Position numbers and translations under genes: made by a program. A DNA stretch of 64,000 nt from positions 1 through 64,000 of the forward strand of contig NZ_JABXKH010000157.1 of assembly GCF_017115105.1 (NCBI RefSeq). The letters run 5' to 3'. Positions 33,364-43,633 of the stretch are shown in pieces; the stretch's first letter is position 1, and the number at the start of each line of letters is the position of its first letter. The notes below the pieces were generated by a model. It saw nothing but the letters and a program-made list of their open reading frames with translations. It did not search any database and was not told the DNA's origin. This DNA comes from Nostoc sp. NMS2. Lineage in GTDB: Bacteria > Cyanobacteriota > Cyanobacteriia > Cyanobacteriales > Nostocaceae.

Positions 33364-34572
33364 ATGACAGAGAAATGGCTTTCTATCGTCGGCATTGGGG
33401 AAGATGGATTACAGGGGTTAAGCGCGATCGCTCTTTCTCTAGTCGATCAAGCTAAAGTAATTGTCGGAGGCGATCGCCATTTGGCAATGTTGCCTACAGA
33501 CGATCAACGTGAGAAACTAGTCTGGGCATCTCCCATTAGCACTTCTGTAGACGAAATCATCAAGCGTCGGGGTGAGTCAATCTGCGTACTTGCAAGTGGC
33601 GACCCTATGTGTTATGGCATTGGTGTCACCTTGATGCGGCGAATTCCCGTCTCTGAAATGACGATTATCCCCGCACCTTCAGCCTTCAGCCTCGCCTGTG
33701 CCAGGGTTGGATGGTCTTTAACTGAGGTAGAAACCTTGAGTTTGAATGGTCGTCCATCCTCCCTAATTCAGTCTTATATCTATCCAGAAGCGCGACTGTT
33801 GATTTTGAGCGAAGGGAAGGACACACCCGCCGTTGTTGCTCAAATTTTGACAAATCGCGGCTACGGGGGCAGCAAAATCACCGTCTTGGAGCGGATGGGC
33901 GGCGCTTATGAAAGAATTATCGAAGGGACGGCTGCATCTTGGAATGAAACTGAAATTGCGGCTTTAAATGCGATCGCAGTTTATTGTATTGCTGATCCTG
34001 GGGTTATCCCTTTGCCAAGATTACCAGGATTGCCAGATAACGCTTACCACCACGATGGACAATTAACAAAGCGTGAAGTTAGGGCAATCACCCTAGCAGC
34101 TTTGGCTCCCACACCGGGAGCGCTATTGTGGGATGTTGGCGCGGGTTGTGGCTCAATTTCTATTGAATGGATGCGGAGTAATGCTCGGTGTCGAGCGATC
34201 GCGATCGAGCAAAATTCATCTAGACTACTCTATATTGCCGATAATGCCGCCACTCTCGGTACTCCAAATCTGCAAATCATTGAAGGGAAAGCGCCCCATG
34301 CTCTGAAAGATTTGCCTGCACCAGATGCCATTTTTATTGGTGGTGGGGTGACAGCAACGGGACTTTTTGATGTTTGCTGGGAAGTATTGCGGCCGGGTGG
34401 ACGTTTGGTGGCAAATGTGGTGACGGTAGAGGGTGAGCAAACTTTATTTCAATGGCATGAACGAGTCGGTGGTGATTTAACTCGTATTGCAATTCAACGG
34501 GCGGAACCTATTGGTAAATTTTTCGGCTGGCGAGGAATGGCGGGTGTAACGCAGTTGGTAATCGTAAAATAA
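33364..34572 (+). CDS. cbiET: precorrin-6Y C5,15-methyltransferase (decarboxylating)
   Basis: The 402-residue protein is a fusion. Residues 1-200 form a CbiE-type tetrapyrrole methylase (WLSIVGIGEDGLQGLS, VLASGDPMCYGIG). Residues 210-402 form a CbiT-type methyltransferase (LTKREVRAITLAAL, LLWDVGAGCGSISIEWMR, IFIGGG). Together they add methyl groups at C-5 and C-15 of the corrin ring and remove the acetate carboxyl in cobalamin synthesis. The CbiET/CobL fusion is usual in cyanobacteria. No other cobalamin gene is nearby. Confidence 0.95.
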   Translation: MTEKWLSIVGIGEDGLQGLSAIALSLVDQAKVIVGGDRHLAMLPTDDQREKLVWASPISTSVDEIIKRRGESICVLASGDPMCYGIGVTLMRRIPVSEMTIIPAPSAFSLACARVGWSLTEVETLSLNGRPSSLIQSYIYPEARLLILSEGKDTPAVVAQILTNRGYGGSKITVLERMGGAYERIIEGTAASWNETEIAALNAIAVYCIADPGVIPLPRLPGLPDNAYHHDGQLTKREVRAITLAALAPTPGALLWDVGAGCGSISIEWMRSNARCRAIAIEQNSSRLLYIADNAATLGTPNLQIIEGKAPHALKDLPAPDAIFIGGGVTATGLFDVCWEVLRPGGRLVANVVTVEGEQTLFQWHERVGGDLTRIAIQRAEPIGKFFGWRGMAGVTQLVIVK

Positions 34573-34892
34573 CAAGATTTGTCTCGCATCTGAAAACGTG
34601 CCAGCTAAATCTTTAACCGCTTACTTCGTTTTGTACCCTTCTACTTGCAAAGACGATACGCCAAGGGCAAAAGCAATAATCAGAAGTAATTAACCGCACA
34701 TGATATCAAACGATAAATCTGATTATTGTTCTACACATGAACAAAGATTTTTGTCAAGATTAATTTAGATGTGCTTAATTTACTTTATCTTTGATTTATA
34801 AATATTCCATTATCTTAAAGTTTTGAGAAGTAGGTTGAGATTCTAAGTTTTTTAGGGAACTATTAGATACGCAGAACAAATAATATTCGTTT
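34573..34892. other. AT-rich intergenic region, no gene seen
   Basis: This stretch between cbiET and the next kinase gene shows no long frame, tRNA or clear repeat. It probably holds the kinase promoter, but I could not pick out a convincing -35/-10 pair or operator. Confidence 0.5.
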
Positions 34893-36881
34893 ATGAACTT
34901 AAATTTAGAGGCATCAAGCAAAACAAGTCAGTCAAACAATAACTGGCATAATTTTGATAATTCATCGATGAATTTCAGCTATCAATCCGCAGTGAATGCA
35001 CTTGGACAAAAAGCACTATCAGGACTGGAATTATCGTATTTATTCCAAGATACAGTCGCTTTAGTAGCTCAAATACTCAATGTCAAATACAGTAGAATCT
35101 GGCAATTACTTTCAGATAGTAATGCTTTGCGTCAAGTAGCTAGCATTGGCGAGAAACCTTTAGAAACAGACTTTGCTGAGATTAATGTCACAACTAATCA
35201 CCAAATACAAAAGTTGTTGGAGAACACTCAGTTAATCGTTAATTTTAACACACCCAATTGTAAGATAGATGATTTAACTATTCCCTCTCCTGGTGATAGC
35301 GTTACTGGTTTGAGTGTGCTAATTCCAGGTGAGAGTAAGCCTTTAGGTTTGCTAGAAATATATGCTACTGAGGCGAAGAATTTTTCTTCAGATGACGTTC
35401 ATTTTTTACAATCTATAACCCATATTTTAGCAACAGCAATTGAACGCAAGCGTTCTGAAGCATTAGTGTACACCCAAAGCCAAGTTTTAGAACAAGTTGC
35501 CTTTGGAGTCAACCTATATGAAATTTTTAACAACCTTTGTGTGTTGTTAGAGCAACAATTACCTGGGGCGTATTGCTCTATTTTAGTTGTAGATGAAGAC
35601 AAGCGGCGACTACGGGGAGGAGCAGCACCCACTCTCCCAGAAGAATATGCTAAGGGTGTTGATGGTTTGATGATTGGTGAATTTTGTGGTTCTTGTGGTA
35701 CTGCTGCTTATAGAGGAGATTCAGTATTTGCTACTGATATTGCTAATGATCCTTTATGGGCTGATTTCCGAGATTTCGCTTTGAGTTATAACATTAGAGC
35801 TTGTTGGTCATCACCTTTTACTTCGCAAACTGGTGAAGTTTTAGGGACATTTGCTATATCTCATAAATTTCCTTGTCATCCGACTCAGCATCATCTAGAA
35901 ATTCTGAAAACCGCCACCCATATTGCCAGTATTGCTACAGAAACCTACAGAGCCGCAGCAGCTTTACAAAAGGCTAACAATGAATTAGAACGAAAGGTTT
36001 TAGAACGTACATCTGAATTAAGAAAGGCTCTACTGGACTTACAAAAGACACAAGCTCAACTGGTTCATAGTGAAAAAATGTCAAGTCTAGGACAAATGGT
36101 AGCAGGGATTGCTCATGAGATTAACAATCCTGTGAGTTTTATTACTGGTAATCTCAGATATGCAAATCAGTATATCAATGATTTACTAGATTTAATTGCG
36201 GTTTTTCAAGAGCAGTATCCCCAAATAAATCCCACCATAGCAGCCAAAATAAAATCTATCGAACTGGATTACTTGTGTGACGATTTACCTAAATTAATGG
36301 CATCTATGAGTACAGGTAGTGAGCGAATTACAGACATTGTTCTGGGCTTACGCAACTTTTCACGACTAGATGAAGCAAAAATTAAATCTGTAGATATTCA
36401 TGAAGGCATAGATAATACATTGATGATTCTAAATCATCAGTTGACACTACCAAATAAATTACCTGATATTCAGATAGTTAAAGAATATGGTCAACTGCCC
36501 AAGATTAGTTGTTATGCAAACCAGTTGAATCAGGTTTTTATGAATATTATCAATAATGCAATTTATGCCTTAAAGGAGAATATGCAATATTGGCAGTCTG
36601 GAACTAAGATACCAACTATTCAAATAAAAACTTTTGTTGTAGACAATGAGAGGATTTTAATTAGTATCAAAGATAATGGACTTGGTATGAAGTCAGAGAT
36701 TCAGGAACAGATATTTAATCCCTTTTTCACTACTAAACCTGTTGGTCAAGGAACTGGTTTAGGGTTATCAATCAGTCATCAGATTATTGTCGAAAAGCAC
36801 CAGGGTAAACTCAGTTGTATCTCTGCATTAGGTAAGGGAACTGAATTTCAAATCGAAATTCCTATTCAGAATTTTCAGTAA
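34893..36881 (+). CDS. GAF-GAF sensor histidine kinase
   Basis: The 662-residue cytoplasmic kinase has two GAF-type domains (about residues 40-190 and 205-355), the second with the FCGSCGTAAYRG pattern of GAF_2 domains, then a coiled coil (ANNELERKVLERTSELRKAL). The kinase core has His408 in AGIAHEINNP, N-box NIINNAIYALKE, and G boxes KDNGLGM and GQGTGLGLSISH. No receiver is attached. It is closely similar in core to the kinases at 10458-13751 and 47534-48862, so they form a local paralogue family. Signal and partner unknown. Confidence 0.93.
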   Translation: MNLNLEASSKTSQSNNNWHNFDNSSMNFSYQSAVNALGQKALSGLELSYLFQDTVALVAQILNVKYSRIWQLLSDSNALRQVASIGEKPLETDFAEINVTTNHQIQKLLENTQLIVNFNTPNCKIDDLTIPSPGDSVTGLSVLIPGESKPLGLLEIYATEAKNFSSDDVHFLQSITHILATAIERKRSEALVYTQSQVLEQVAFGVNLYEIFNNLCVLLEQQLPGAYCSILVVDEDKRRLRGGAAPTLPEEYAKGVDGLMIGEFCGSCGTAAYRGDSVFATDIANDPLWADFRDFALSYNIRACWSSPFTSQTGEVLGTFAISHKFPCHPTQHHLEILKTATHIASIATETYRAAAALQKANNELERKVLERTSELRKALLDLQKTQAQLVHSEKMSSLGQMVAGIAHEINNPVSFITGNLRYANQYINDLLDLIAVFQEQYPQINPTIAAKIKSIELDYLCDDLPKLMASMSTGSERITDIVLGLRNFSRLDEAKIKSVDIHEGIDNTLMILNHQLTLPNKLPDIQIVKEYGQLPKISCYANQLNQVFMNIINNAIYALKENMQYWQSGTKIPTIQIKTFVVDNERILISIKDNGLGMKSEIQEQIFNPFFTTKPVGQGTGLGLSISHQIIVEKHQGKLSCISALGKGTEFQIEIPIQNFQ

Positions 36882-36916
36882 TCAGGAATAACATCAATTG
36901 ACTCTTTACCTTAAAG

Positions 36917-37105
36917 TTGGGCTTTATCTTTTGTATAACTACCGATGTTCTTCCGGTGCGCTGGAGTTATTGCAGCGATGATTTGGCAAATGGCGGTAGG
37001 ATTGCCCCAGAAGATGCTTACAAACAGATTAAAGCACTTTGGAAACAGTTGAAGCGCAGTAAAAAAAGATTGTTTATTGATGATGATTCACCAGATAAAT
37101 CCTGA
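36917..37105 (+). CDS. possible small protein, 62 aa
   Basis: After an unconvincing start (TTG, MGFIFC), the frame reads ITTDVLPVRWSYCSDDLANG and PEDAYKQIKALWKQLKRSKK, which has the composition of a real, basic, helical small protein rather than a random frame. I do not recognise a family. It may be the remnant of a longer gene or begin at a non-canonical codon. It lies between a kinase gene and a HicB-like gene in a 395-base gap. Confidence 0.35.
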   Translation: MGFIFCITTDVLPVRWSYCSDDLANGGRIAPEDAYKQIKALWKQLKRSKKRLFIDDDSPDKS

Positions 37106-37276
37106 AATGACTCCCATTCCAGGTAAATATTGCTATCCAGTAAATAACGAATAGTCAATTCTAGATTCCCTTTCTTACATCTTAAGTGCGATCGCTCCTT
37201 TCAAATTTTCATGCTTCAATTACAATGCGATGGCTAAAAATCATTAAAAATAGAAAAGTAAGTTCATTGCCAAGTT

Positions 37277-37468
37277 ATGAAACTCCAAGTTGTATTAGAA
37301 CCCAGTAACGAAGGCGGATACACCGTCCATGTTCCCTCACTTCCTGGCTGTATCAGCGAAGGAGAAACAGTAGAAGAAGCATTAGAGAATATCCAAGAAG
37401 CAATAGAACTTTACCTAGAGCCATTGGAAGATGAATTGATTACTTTCCATCCTCCAATATCAATGTAG
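37277..37468 (+). CDS. orphan HicB-family antitoxin-like protein
   Basis: The 63 residues (KLQVVLEPSNEGGYTVHVPS, LPGCISEGETVEEALENIQE, AIELYLEPL) are the HicB partial RNase-H-like fold that neutralises HicA mRNA interferases. No HicA gene is present on either side, and no DNA-binding tail is attached. Its last 29 bases overlap the 3' end of the convergent alpha-2-macroglobulin gene, so its C-terminus may have been rewritten by that neighbour. It may act alone or with a distant HicA. Confidence 0.85.
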   Translation: MKLQVVLEPSNEGGYTVHVPSLPGCISEGETVEEALENIQEAIELYLEPLEDELITFHPPISM

Positions 37469-40400
37469 ACTCAGCAGTACGCCCAAATTCTTCTGGTGCA
37501 TATTGCAGGTGAACTTCTGCGCCAGGCCAGGAAAATGTCCCAGGGGTGACAGAACGGACTAAGTAATGCAAGCTATAAACTCCTGGTTCCAGGTGGTCGG
37601 CGTATGCGATAATGCGATCGCGGTACACATTCTTAAACCCAAGTTCCCAGCTATCGGCTTTTGCTTGTAATGCAGCCGTGGTAGTTTGAAAACTTGCATC
37701 CACCGCCTCAAAGCCTGCTGGTAGGGGATCTTTTATTATTATATGATCCACGGGGCGATCGCAGATGATTTCTAAACCAATATCAAACACCTGTCCAGAG
37801 GCTAAAGTCAAGGGTTTATCGAAAGCGTAAATCCCGGTTTTTTGTAAAACTTTCTCTTCATTTACTTGACTAATTTCTCGCGTTATGCGTAAACCGTTAA
37901 ACTTACCTGGTTGATTTCCCTGCAAGCGATAATTATAAGCAACCAGATAGTGTAAAGTGCCATTACCTGATTTTTGCAGCGTTAAATCATTACGACCACG
38001 AGGTAATTGATTCATTGGCACATTTAGCTGTAAGCTAGGATTTTTGTAGCCATCAAAATGATTTTCTCCTAACTTATTATTAGCTAATTGCACAGTAGCA
38101 ACAAAATTCGGCGGTGTGGGTTGCAGTTGACTATAATCGACCAAAGCTGTTAATGCTTGAGCATTATTATAGTTAGTTTGCCATGTGCCATCCCGTCGTA
38201 GTGCGAGAAGACTTTGGAATAACTTATCGATAACTTCGGGTTTACTTTGTTTGGCAATAAATAAGCGTAAAGCTTGCGCTTGCGTCGTCGTAGATGAACT
38301 CATCCATCCCCAACTGCTGGGTAAACTCACAACTGCTGTGCGACCAGTTTCATAGATATTCTGTTGCAGCTTGTTTAATAATTGTTGAGATTCATCTTGC
38401 CATTCTGGGAATTGAGATAAATATCGCGCTAGTTTAATTTGAGTTACTAAATCAAAATTATTGCGCTGTTCATAAATATCTGCAAGAAAAGTATTGCGTT
38501 TATCTCCCAGTTCTACTAAGGCGATTAAAGCATTAATTTGCAGTTGCCTTTTACAGAGTAGTTGTTTGCAAAAATCGTATTCTCCAGGATTCGCCAGAAC
38601 TTTTTGTAAATAGGCTTTCAGGCGAGACAGCATTCCAGAATCGATTAAATTAGGGAACACCTGACTGGCTTTAGCCAAAGATTCACCCGCATAAGCAGAA
38701 ACCCAAGGGTCAGATTTTTCCTGTCCGGGGAAAGCAGCAAAACCACCATCGGCTATTTGGAGTTTTTGTAATTGTTCGATTGCTAAATTAGCTTGTTGGC
38801 TAGGATTAAATTCTGCAAAGGTTTGACCATATTTTTGGGTGATAGTTTGCAAATTAGCCGCAATCATTAATTGACTCGCTGCCGGTTCTGTGAATGGCAA
38901 ATCATTATCTTCTAAAACCTGCTTTGCTGGTGCTTGAATTTCCGGTATTAGAGTACTCGCCAACTGAATATCTAAACCTCCCGCATCAGGGAAGGTATTT
39001 TTATCAACATTCAGGGGAATTTTCACATTATCCCCCCCTTTCGTAAGGGGGGTTGGGGGGATTACACCAGTTTCAACAACTTGTTCTGTAATTTCAATTG
39101 GCTTAATTTCCAAAGGAACTTCAAAAGCATCTGCGGCTGTGCCATTTAGCTGAGTGGTAAAGCGAACCTTCCCAACTCCCAGACTATCCGCCACCATTGG
39201 AAAGCGATAAGCGTGAGTTGCAGATTCAGCTTTGGTTTGCAAAGCAGTAGTTGTGGGGTTTTTGTCAGCAAACTTTACATTACCGCTAAGTTCGCCATTA
39301 ATTGAGATATTTCCTGTATTTCCGGTGTTGTTGGTGACGGATAAACCAGCGAGAATGCGATCGCCTGGACGGGCAAATTGTGGCAAGATGGCATTAGTTA
39401 GCAGTGGCTTGGTGGTGATAAACGTCGCGTCCCCATTCCCGAAATGCAGATTTCCATCAGTGGCCACAGCCATCACTCGCCATGTAGTTAAATCATCCGG
39501 CAATTTAAAAGTTACCTGTGCATTCCCATTAGCATCAGTGAGGACAGAACCGTTGTAATAGGCTAAGGCTTTAAAATCGGTGCGAGTGCGAGTATTAGCT
39601 GCACCGGTTGAGAAACCACCGCCATAACCCCAACCTTTGGGTTTAGCTACATCTTGTGGTTGTAATATGACATCTGGGCGATTATCGCTAAAACGGGTAG
39701 ATATTGTCTGTTCTGCATAAACTGTATCCACTAAATCTGGTGGACGATAACCAGAAAGTTGTAACACCGCCTCATTTACCACCATGACTGTAAACTGTCC
39801 TTTGGTGGGATTGCCTTGATTATCCTTCAATTCCAATTGTATTGTTTCTTCTGCACCAGGTTCTAATGATGCTTGCACTGGCTTAACTTGCAGTTTTAAA
39901 TACTTATCCTCTAAGTTAACTTTAAAAGATGCAAAACCAATCTTCACCAAGTTATCTAAACTTCCCGCTTCCACTTGGCTTATGGGTTTACCTTGTCTGA
40001 CTAAGACAGCTTCAATGGCTGCATTTGGCAGCATTTCTGGCGTAACTTGAAACTGAATTTGTGGTGCGCTTCCTTGAATTTTGGTAACTTGCTGATAAAG
40101 GGGTTTGTCTTTAATCACAGCAAAGTACAATTCTGCATCTGGATAAGGAGATTGAATTAGTACTGTAGCGGTTTCACCAGGTTTAAACTCTTGTTTATCT
40201 AATTTAACTTCTAAGATATCTTTTTCTCTCGAACCCCAAAATACTGGATTTTCTCCAGTTGCCCAAATTTGTAAGTCTGTGGCACTTAATTCGGATTTTG
40301 CATCGCTAAAATTCACTCTAATCCGGTATGAACCAGATTCCGGTGCTGTCAAACTTACCGATTGCGGATTGTTAGCAGATGTAATTTCTGTTTGTCCGAC

Positions 40401-43289
40401 TGTTTTATATTCAACTTGATTTTTTGGCGTTCGGCTACCTTCAACTAATTGGGTGACGCTGCTGTATTTAATCTCTTGTAATTCCAGGCGCACTCGTTGA
40501 CCTGTTATCGGTTTTCCTGTAGGATCAGTGACAACCACATCAATAGGAAAAGCCTTACCAGCATCAGTAATAAAATTACTTTTTAACCCAATTAGACGAT
40601 TACTTGGTAAAGCTGTAAAAGTTTTGGAATTCGCTACAGATAGATTAGAAACATCTGCAACTTGTACATCTACTTGATAAGTCATAGGATATGGTAAATC
40701 ATTAGCCACACTCACTGTTTGACTACTTTTACCATTAGCATCTAGTTGGGCATTATTTTGCAACACATCACTAGATATAGTAGGAGTTTCCTCTGGCCAT
40801 AACCACTGCCGACCAAAAGTAAATTCTTCCCAACCTTTGGGAAGAAAATTAGCTTGTTGACGAGTAATAAAGTATTTTGCTTCTCCACCTTCTACAGGGG
40901 CACCAAATAAATAATTGCTGGTAGCATTAATATCAACTTTATCGTCAATATAAGCAAATTCTTTATCGAGATTGAGTTCGACTTTAAAGTTGGGTGGCTT
41001 AAACTCAGCTACCCGAAATTCTCCAGAAAGTTCTTGTCCATTTTTACCCTTAGCCTGGATTGTATGATAGCCTAAGCGCTGAGTAGTTTTGATTGGTAAT
41101 TCCAGAGAAAATGTGCCAAATTCATTTGTAGTTTGCGTACCTAAGTTGGTCTTTTGTCCATCAGGATTTACTAAAGTTAATTGGTAAACGGCATTTTTAT
41201 CTTGCTGAATTGTGCCATTTTGCAATAAGCCAGCAAAACCAGTAAACCAAGCTTTTTCGCCTGGTTGATATAACTGTCTGTCTGAGAAAATTATCCCGCG
41301 TGATTCTGGCTTACCATCTTGCCAACCTGCATCAATACCGTAGCCATAAACGCCGCTATATTCTTCAGTTCTAGCGAATGCCCAGTCTTGGTTTTCACGG
41401 GCAATTACTAATAATTGTGGTGATTTACTAGAACTTTCATTCCCAGGATAACATTGCTGTAATCCTTCACGAACAATTCTAAAAATTCCATTTTCATTAG
41501 TTTTACCCGTTGCACAAGGTACTGGTTCAGGGCGAGATTTTGCTTGTAATTTTGATTGATAAATTTCCACAGCAGCCGCTTGAACTGGTGAACCATCTGT
41601 AAGATGATTGACGCGAATTAAACCTGATTCAGGAAACCACTGAGTAAATACGCCCAAATTCGTCAATTCAACCATGCCATAAGTAGTAGGTTCTCGCCAT
41701 AATTCCTTTCCATTCTCCTGATATTTATTAGTGCGGGCTTGCACTCCATAAGCTAACATTCCTGTAGCTGCACTTATTTTTTCTCGGAGAGGAACAGCAA
41801 TATCAACTGATTGATTTTTCTTACCCAATACCTTAAAGCTTTGCCAATCAGAAGGTTGTGGTAATAAATCATTACTATTATTAAAATAAACTAAATCTGT
41901 TGGTTTAACTGCTCGATAAGCTGCTTTGTATTTAGATTCTGGTAGATTTCCGGTACTAATATTTAGCTGTAAATTTTTACCTGTGGGGAAAATATTCAAA
42001 TCTGATGGTACCCAGATATCCCCAGCTAAATCTCCAGTATCATATTTAAGTGTGACAGGTTTACCCAAAGTCTGCCCAAACTTATCTTTGAGATTTCCGC
42101 CGATAGTAATTGTATAAGTTTTAGCAGGTTCTAGCGCATAAGGATTGATGCCGACAATTTTATCTTCATCATTTATTTGGATGATTCTCGAAATGTCTTT
42201 TGGCGCTGGATTAATGGTAATACTTTCTTTAGCTGAATCTGGCAGTAGAACGTTATTAAATTCTAGCTGAGGACTGCCTTTAATAAATCGTCCAAATGTT
42301 CCACCTGAATCTGGCTGTCCGTAAAAGTTAATTTTCTGGAATGCCAAAGGTGAATAAGTTACTAACTTACTGGCAAATTCTTTCTCTGTCGGAAGATTGC
42401 CATAAGCAGGGAGTATTCCAGGAGAAAAGACTAGGCGATAAGGGGTTGCCTTTTCGAGATTTTGCTGGGGGATAAGATTATAAATCCAATTGCGGGTTGA
42501 AGGGTCAAATTTTTCTAAAGGATTTTCTTCATTTTTTAATGGTTTTTCTTCTTTGTTTAATTCGACTTTGAAGCCTACACCCTTGTTTTGTCCTTCAGGA
42601 ATTAACTGTAAATGTTCTTGTATAGAAGCTAAATTTAATTCTACGTTGGAAGTAACTTGTAGCTTTTGTTGTAAATCAATTGGTTCGATATCAGCCTTCT
42701 CAATGGGATTGACACCGGGTAAATTAGTTAAACTAATAGATTCGGTGTTGAAAGTCCAAGGTAAATCTTTGTCTAAGCGATGATTTTTTAAATCGGCTAA
42801 ACCTGCTTTGAGAGTGACTTGAAATCTTGTCGCTATTGGCAATGCTTTCTCAGCTTGAAAGCCTACCATGCGCGGTGTCAAAAAGCGAAATTGACCGGGT
42901 AAAGGCGGCCAAAGAGCAAATTTTTCTAAGATTTTCTGTTGTTCTGGATTGTCAAGACTTTCAACTGGGATTAAAGCTTCTTTAAAACGAATGCGGATTT
43001 GGTTGAGAGGTTTTGCATCGCCAATGGGACTTATTTGTTCAATCCAGTCTGGCAATTTTGGTGGTGTGATTGGGGATACTGCTGGGAGTTGTTCTTTATT
43101 TGAGTTGATACTAAAAAAATTACATCCTGTCATCGCTAATGTAAACGTAAAGAGAAGAAGAAACTGTATCCTTCTCTTCTGGCGTGAGGAATGGCTAATT
43201 TTTTTTAACGAACCGCCAAGTACGCCAAGGACGCTAAGTAAGAAATAGAGAATTTTATGGTAGGAACGGAGTAAAAATTTTATAATCAT
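37440..43289 (-). CDS. alpha-2-macroglobulin family lipoprotein, no thioester
   Basis: The 1949-residue protein has a lipobox-like LAMTGC at about residues 51-56, Ig-like MG domains, the bait region and MG-type FSDRQLYQPGEKAWFTG, the YNGSVLTDANGNAQVTFKLPDDLTTWRVMAVA segment (A2M domain), and a C-terminal alpha-alpha toroid followed by the receptor-binding-like domain. Where thioester homologues have CxEQ, this protein reads DLPFTEPAASQ, so the covalent trap is missing, as in YfaS-type variants. Bacterial A2Ms sit in the periplasm and are thought to trap intruding proteases. The divergent neighbour is penicillin-binding protein 1C, a known pairing. The N-terminus reads through a dispersed repeat (near 43198-43233), and no later start exists before the lipobox. 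Confidence 0.92.
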   Translation of the reverse strand: MIIKFLLRSYHKILYFLLSVLGVLGGSLKKISHSSRQKRRIQFLLLFTFTLAMTGCNFFSINSNKEQLPAVSPITPPKLPDWIEQISPIGDAKPLNQIRIRFKEALIPVESLDNPEQQKILEKFALWPPLPGQFRFLTPRMVGFQAEKALPIATRFQVTLKAGLADLKNHRLDKDLPWTFNTESISLTNLPGVNPIEKADIEPIDLQQKLQVTSNVELNLASIQEHLQLIPEGQNKGVGFKVELNKEEKPLKNEENPLEKFDPSTRNWIYNLIPQQNLEKATPYRLVFSPGILPAYGNLPTEKEFASKLVTYSPLAFQKINFYGQPDSGGTFGRFIKGSPQLEFNNVLLPDSAKESITINPAPKDISRIIQINDEDKIVGINPYALEPAKTYTITIGGNLKDKFGQTLGKPVTLKYDTGDLAGDIWVPSDLNIFPTGKNLQLNISTGNLPESKYKAAYRAVKPTDLVYFNNSNDLLPQPSDWQSFKVLGKKNQSVDIAVPLREKISAATGMLAYGVQARTNKYQENGKELWREPTTYGMVELTNLGVFTQWFPESGLIRVNHLTDGSPVQAAAVEIYQSKLQAKSRPEPVPCATGKTNENGIFRIVREGLQQCYPGNESSSKSPQLLVIARENQDWAFARTEEYSGVYGYGIDAGWQDGKPESRGIIFSDRQLYQPGEKAWFTGFAGLLQNGTIQQDKNAVYQLTLVNPDGQKTNLGTQTTNEFGTFSLELPIKTTQRLGYHTIQAKGKNGQELSGEFRVAEFKPPNFKVELNLDKEFAYIDDKVDINATSNYLFGAPVEGGEAKYFITRQQANFLPKGWEEFTFGRQWLWPEETPTISSDVLQNNAQLDANGKSSQTVSVANDLPYPMTYQVDVQVADVSNLSVANSKTFTALPSNRLIGLKSNFITDAGKAFPIDVVVTDPTGKPITGQRVRLELQEIKYSSVTQLVEGSRTPKNQVEYKTVGQTEITSANNPQSVSLTAPESGSYRIRVNFSDAKSELSATDLQIWATGENPVFWGSREKDILEVKLDKQEFKPGETATVLIQSPYPDAELYFAVIKDKPLYQQVTKIQGSAPQIQFQVTPEMLPNAAIEAVLVRQGKPISQVEAGSLDNLVKIGFASFKVNLEDKYLKLQVKPVQASLEPGAEETIQLELKDNQGNPTKGQFTVMVVNEAVLQLSGYRPPDLVDTVYAEQTISTRFSDNRPDVILQPQDVAKPKGWGYGGGFSTGAANTRTRTDFKALAYYNGSVLTDANGNAQVTFKLPDDLTTWRVMAVATDGNLHFGNGDATFITTKPLLTNAILPQFARPGDRILAGLSVTNNTGNTGNISINGELSGNVKFADKNPTTTALQTKAESATHAYRFPMVADSLGVGKVRFTTQLNGTAADAFEVPLEIKPIEITEQVVETGVIPPTPLTKGGDNVKIPLNVDKNTFPDAGGLDIQLASTLIPEIQAPAKQVLEDNDLPFTEPAASQLMIAANLQTITQKYGQTFAEFNPSQQANLAIEQLQKLQIADGGFAAFPGQEKSDPWVSAYAGESLAKASQVFPNLIDSGMLSRLKAYLQKVLANPGEYDFCKQLLCKRQLQINALIALVELGDKRNTFLADIYEQRNNFDLVTQIKLARYLSQFPEWQDESQQLLNKLQQNIYETGRTAVVSLPSSWGWMSSSTTTQAQALRLFIAKQSKPEVIDKLFQSLLALRRDGTWQTNYNNAQALTALVDYSQLQPTPPNFVATVQLANNKLGENHFDGYKNPSLQLNVPMNQLPRGRNDLTLQKSGNGTLHYLVAYNYRLQGNQPGKFNGLRITREISQVNEEKVLQKTGIYAFDKPLTLASGQVFDIGLEIICDRPVDHIIIKDPLPAGFEAVDASFQTTTAALQAKADSWELGFKNVYRDRIIAYADHLEPGVYSLHYLVRSVTPGTFSWPGAEVHLQYAPEEFGRTAESTLILEDGK

Positions 43290-43633
43290 ATTTTTAGTAG
43301 TTCAAAATAAAAAATTCACAAGTTATAGCGAACAAAAGTTTGCATACCTTATTGAGTTGGCAATGCCAAGACGAATAAAGGATGCTAGATGACTATTTTT
43401 TACCTAGATTTTGGATTTAACTATGTTTATTTACATAGATAACCAATCAATTGTGATTGTTCCTAAAAATCACTACAATTCTTAACTATGAATAAGTATT
43501 TAATTTCTGCAAATATTAATTTACATCTGCTAAGTGATTTTAAATAAATTATTAAGGATTTGATATATTTGCTGATGTAGATGTAATCAGTGCGTCAAAA
43601 TTAAGGTAGGTTTTCTTGGGTAGGGATTCCCTG
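43290..43633. promoter_or_regulatory. divergent promoter region of A2M and pbpC
   Basis: About 340 AT-rich bases separate the two divergent genes. No palindrome, repeat family or second gene is apparent. Both promoters must lie here, but I could not single out hexamers. Confidence 0.45.
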
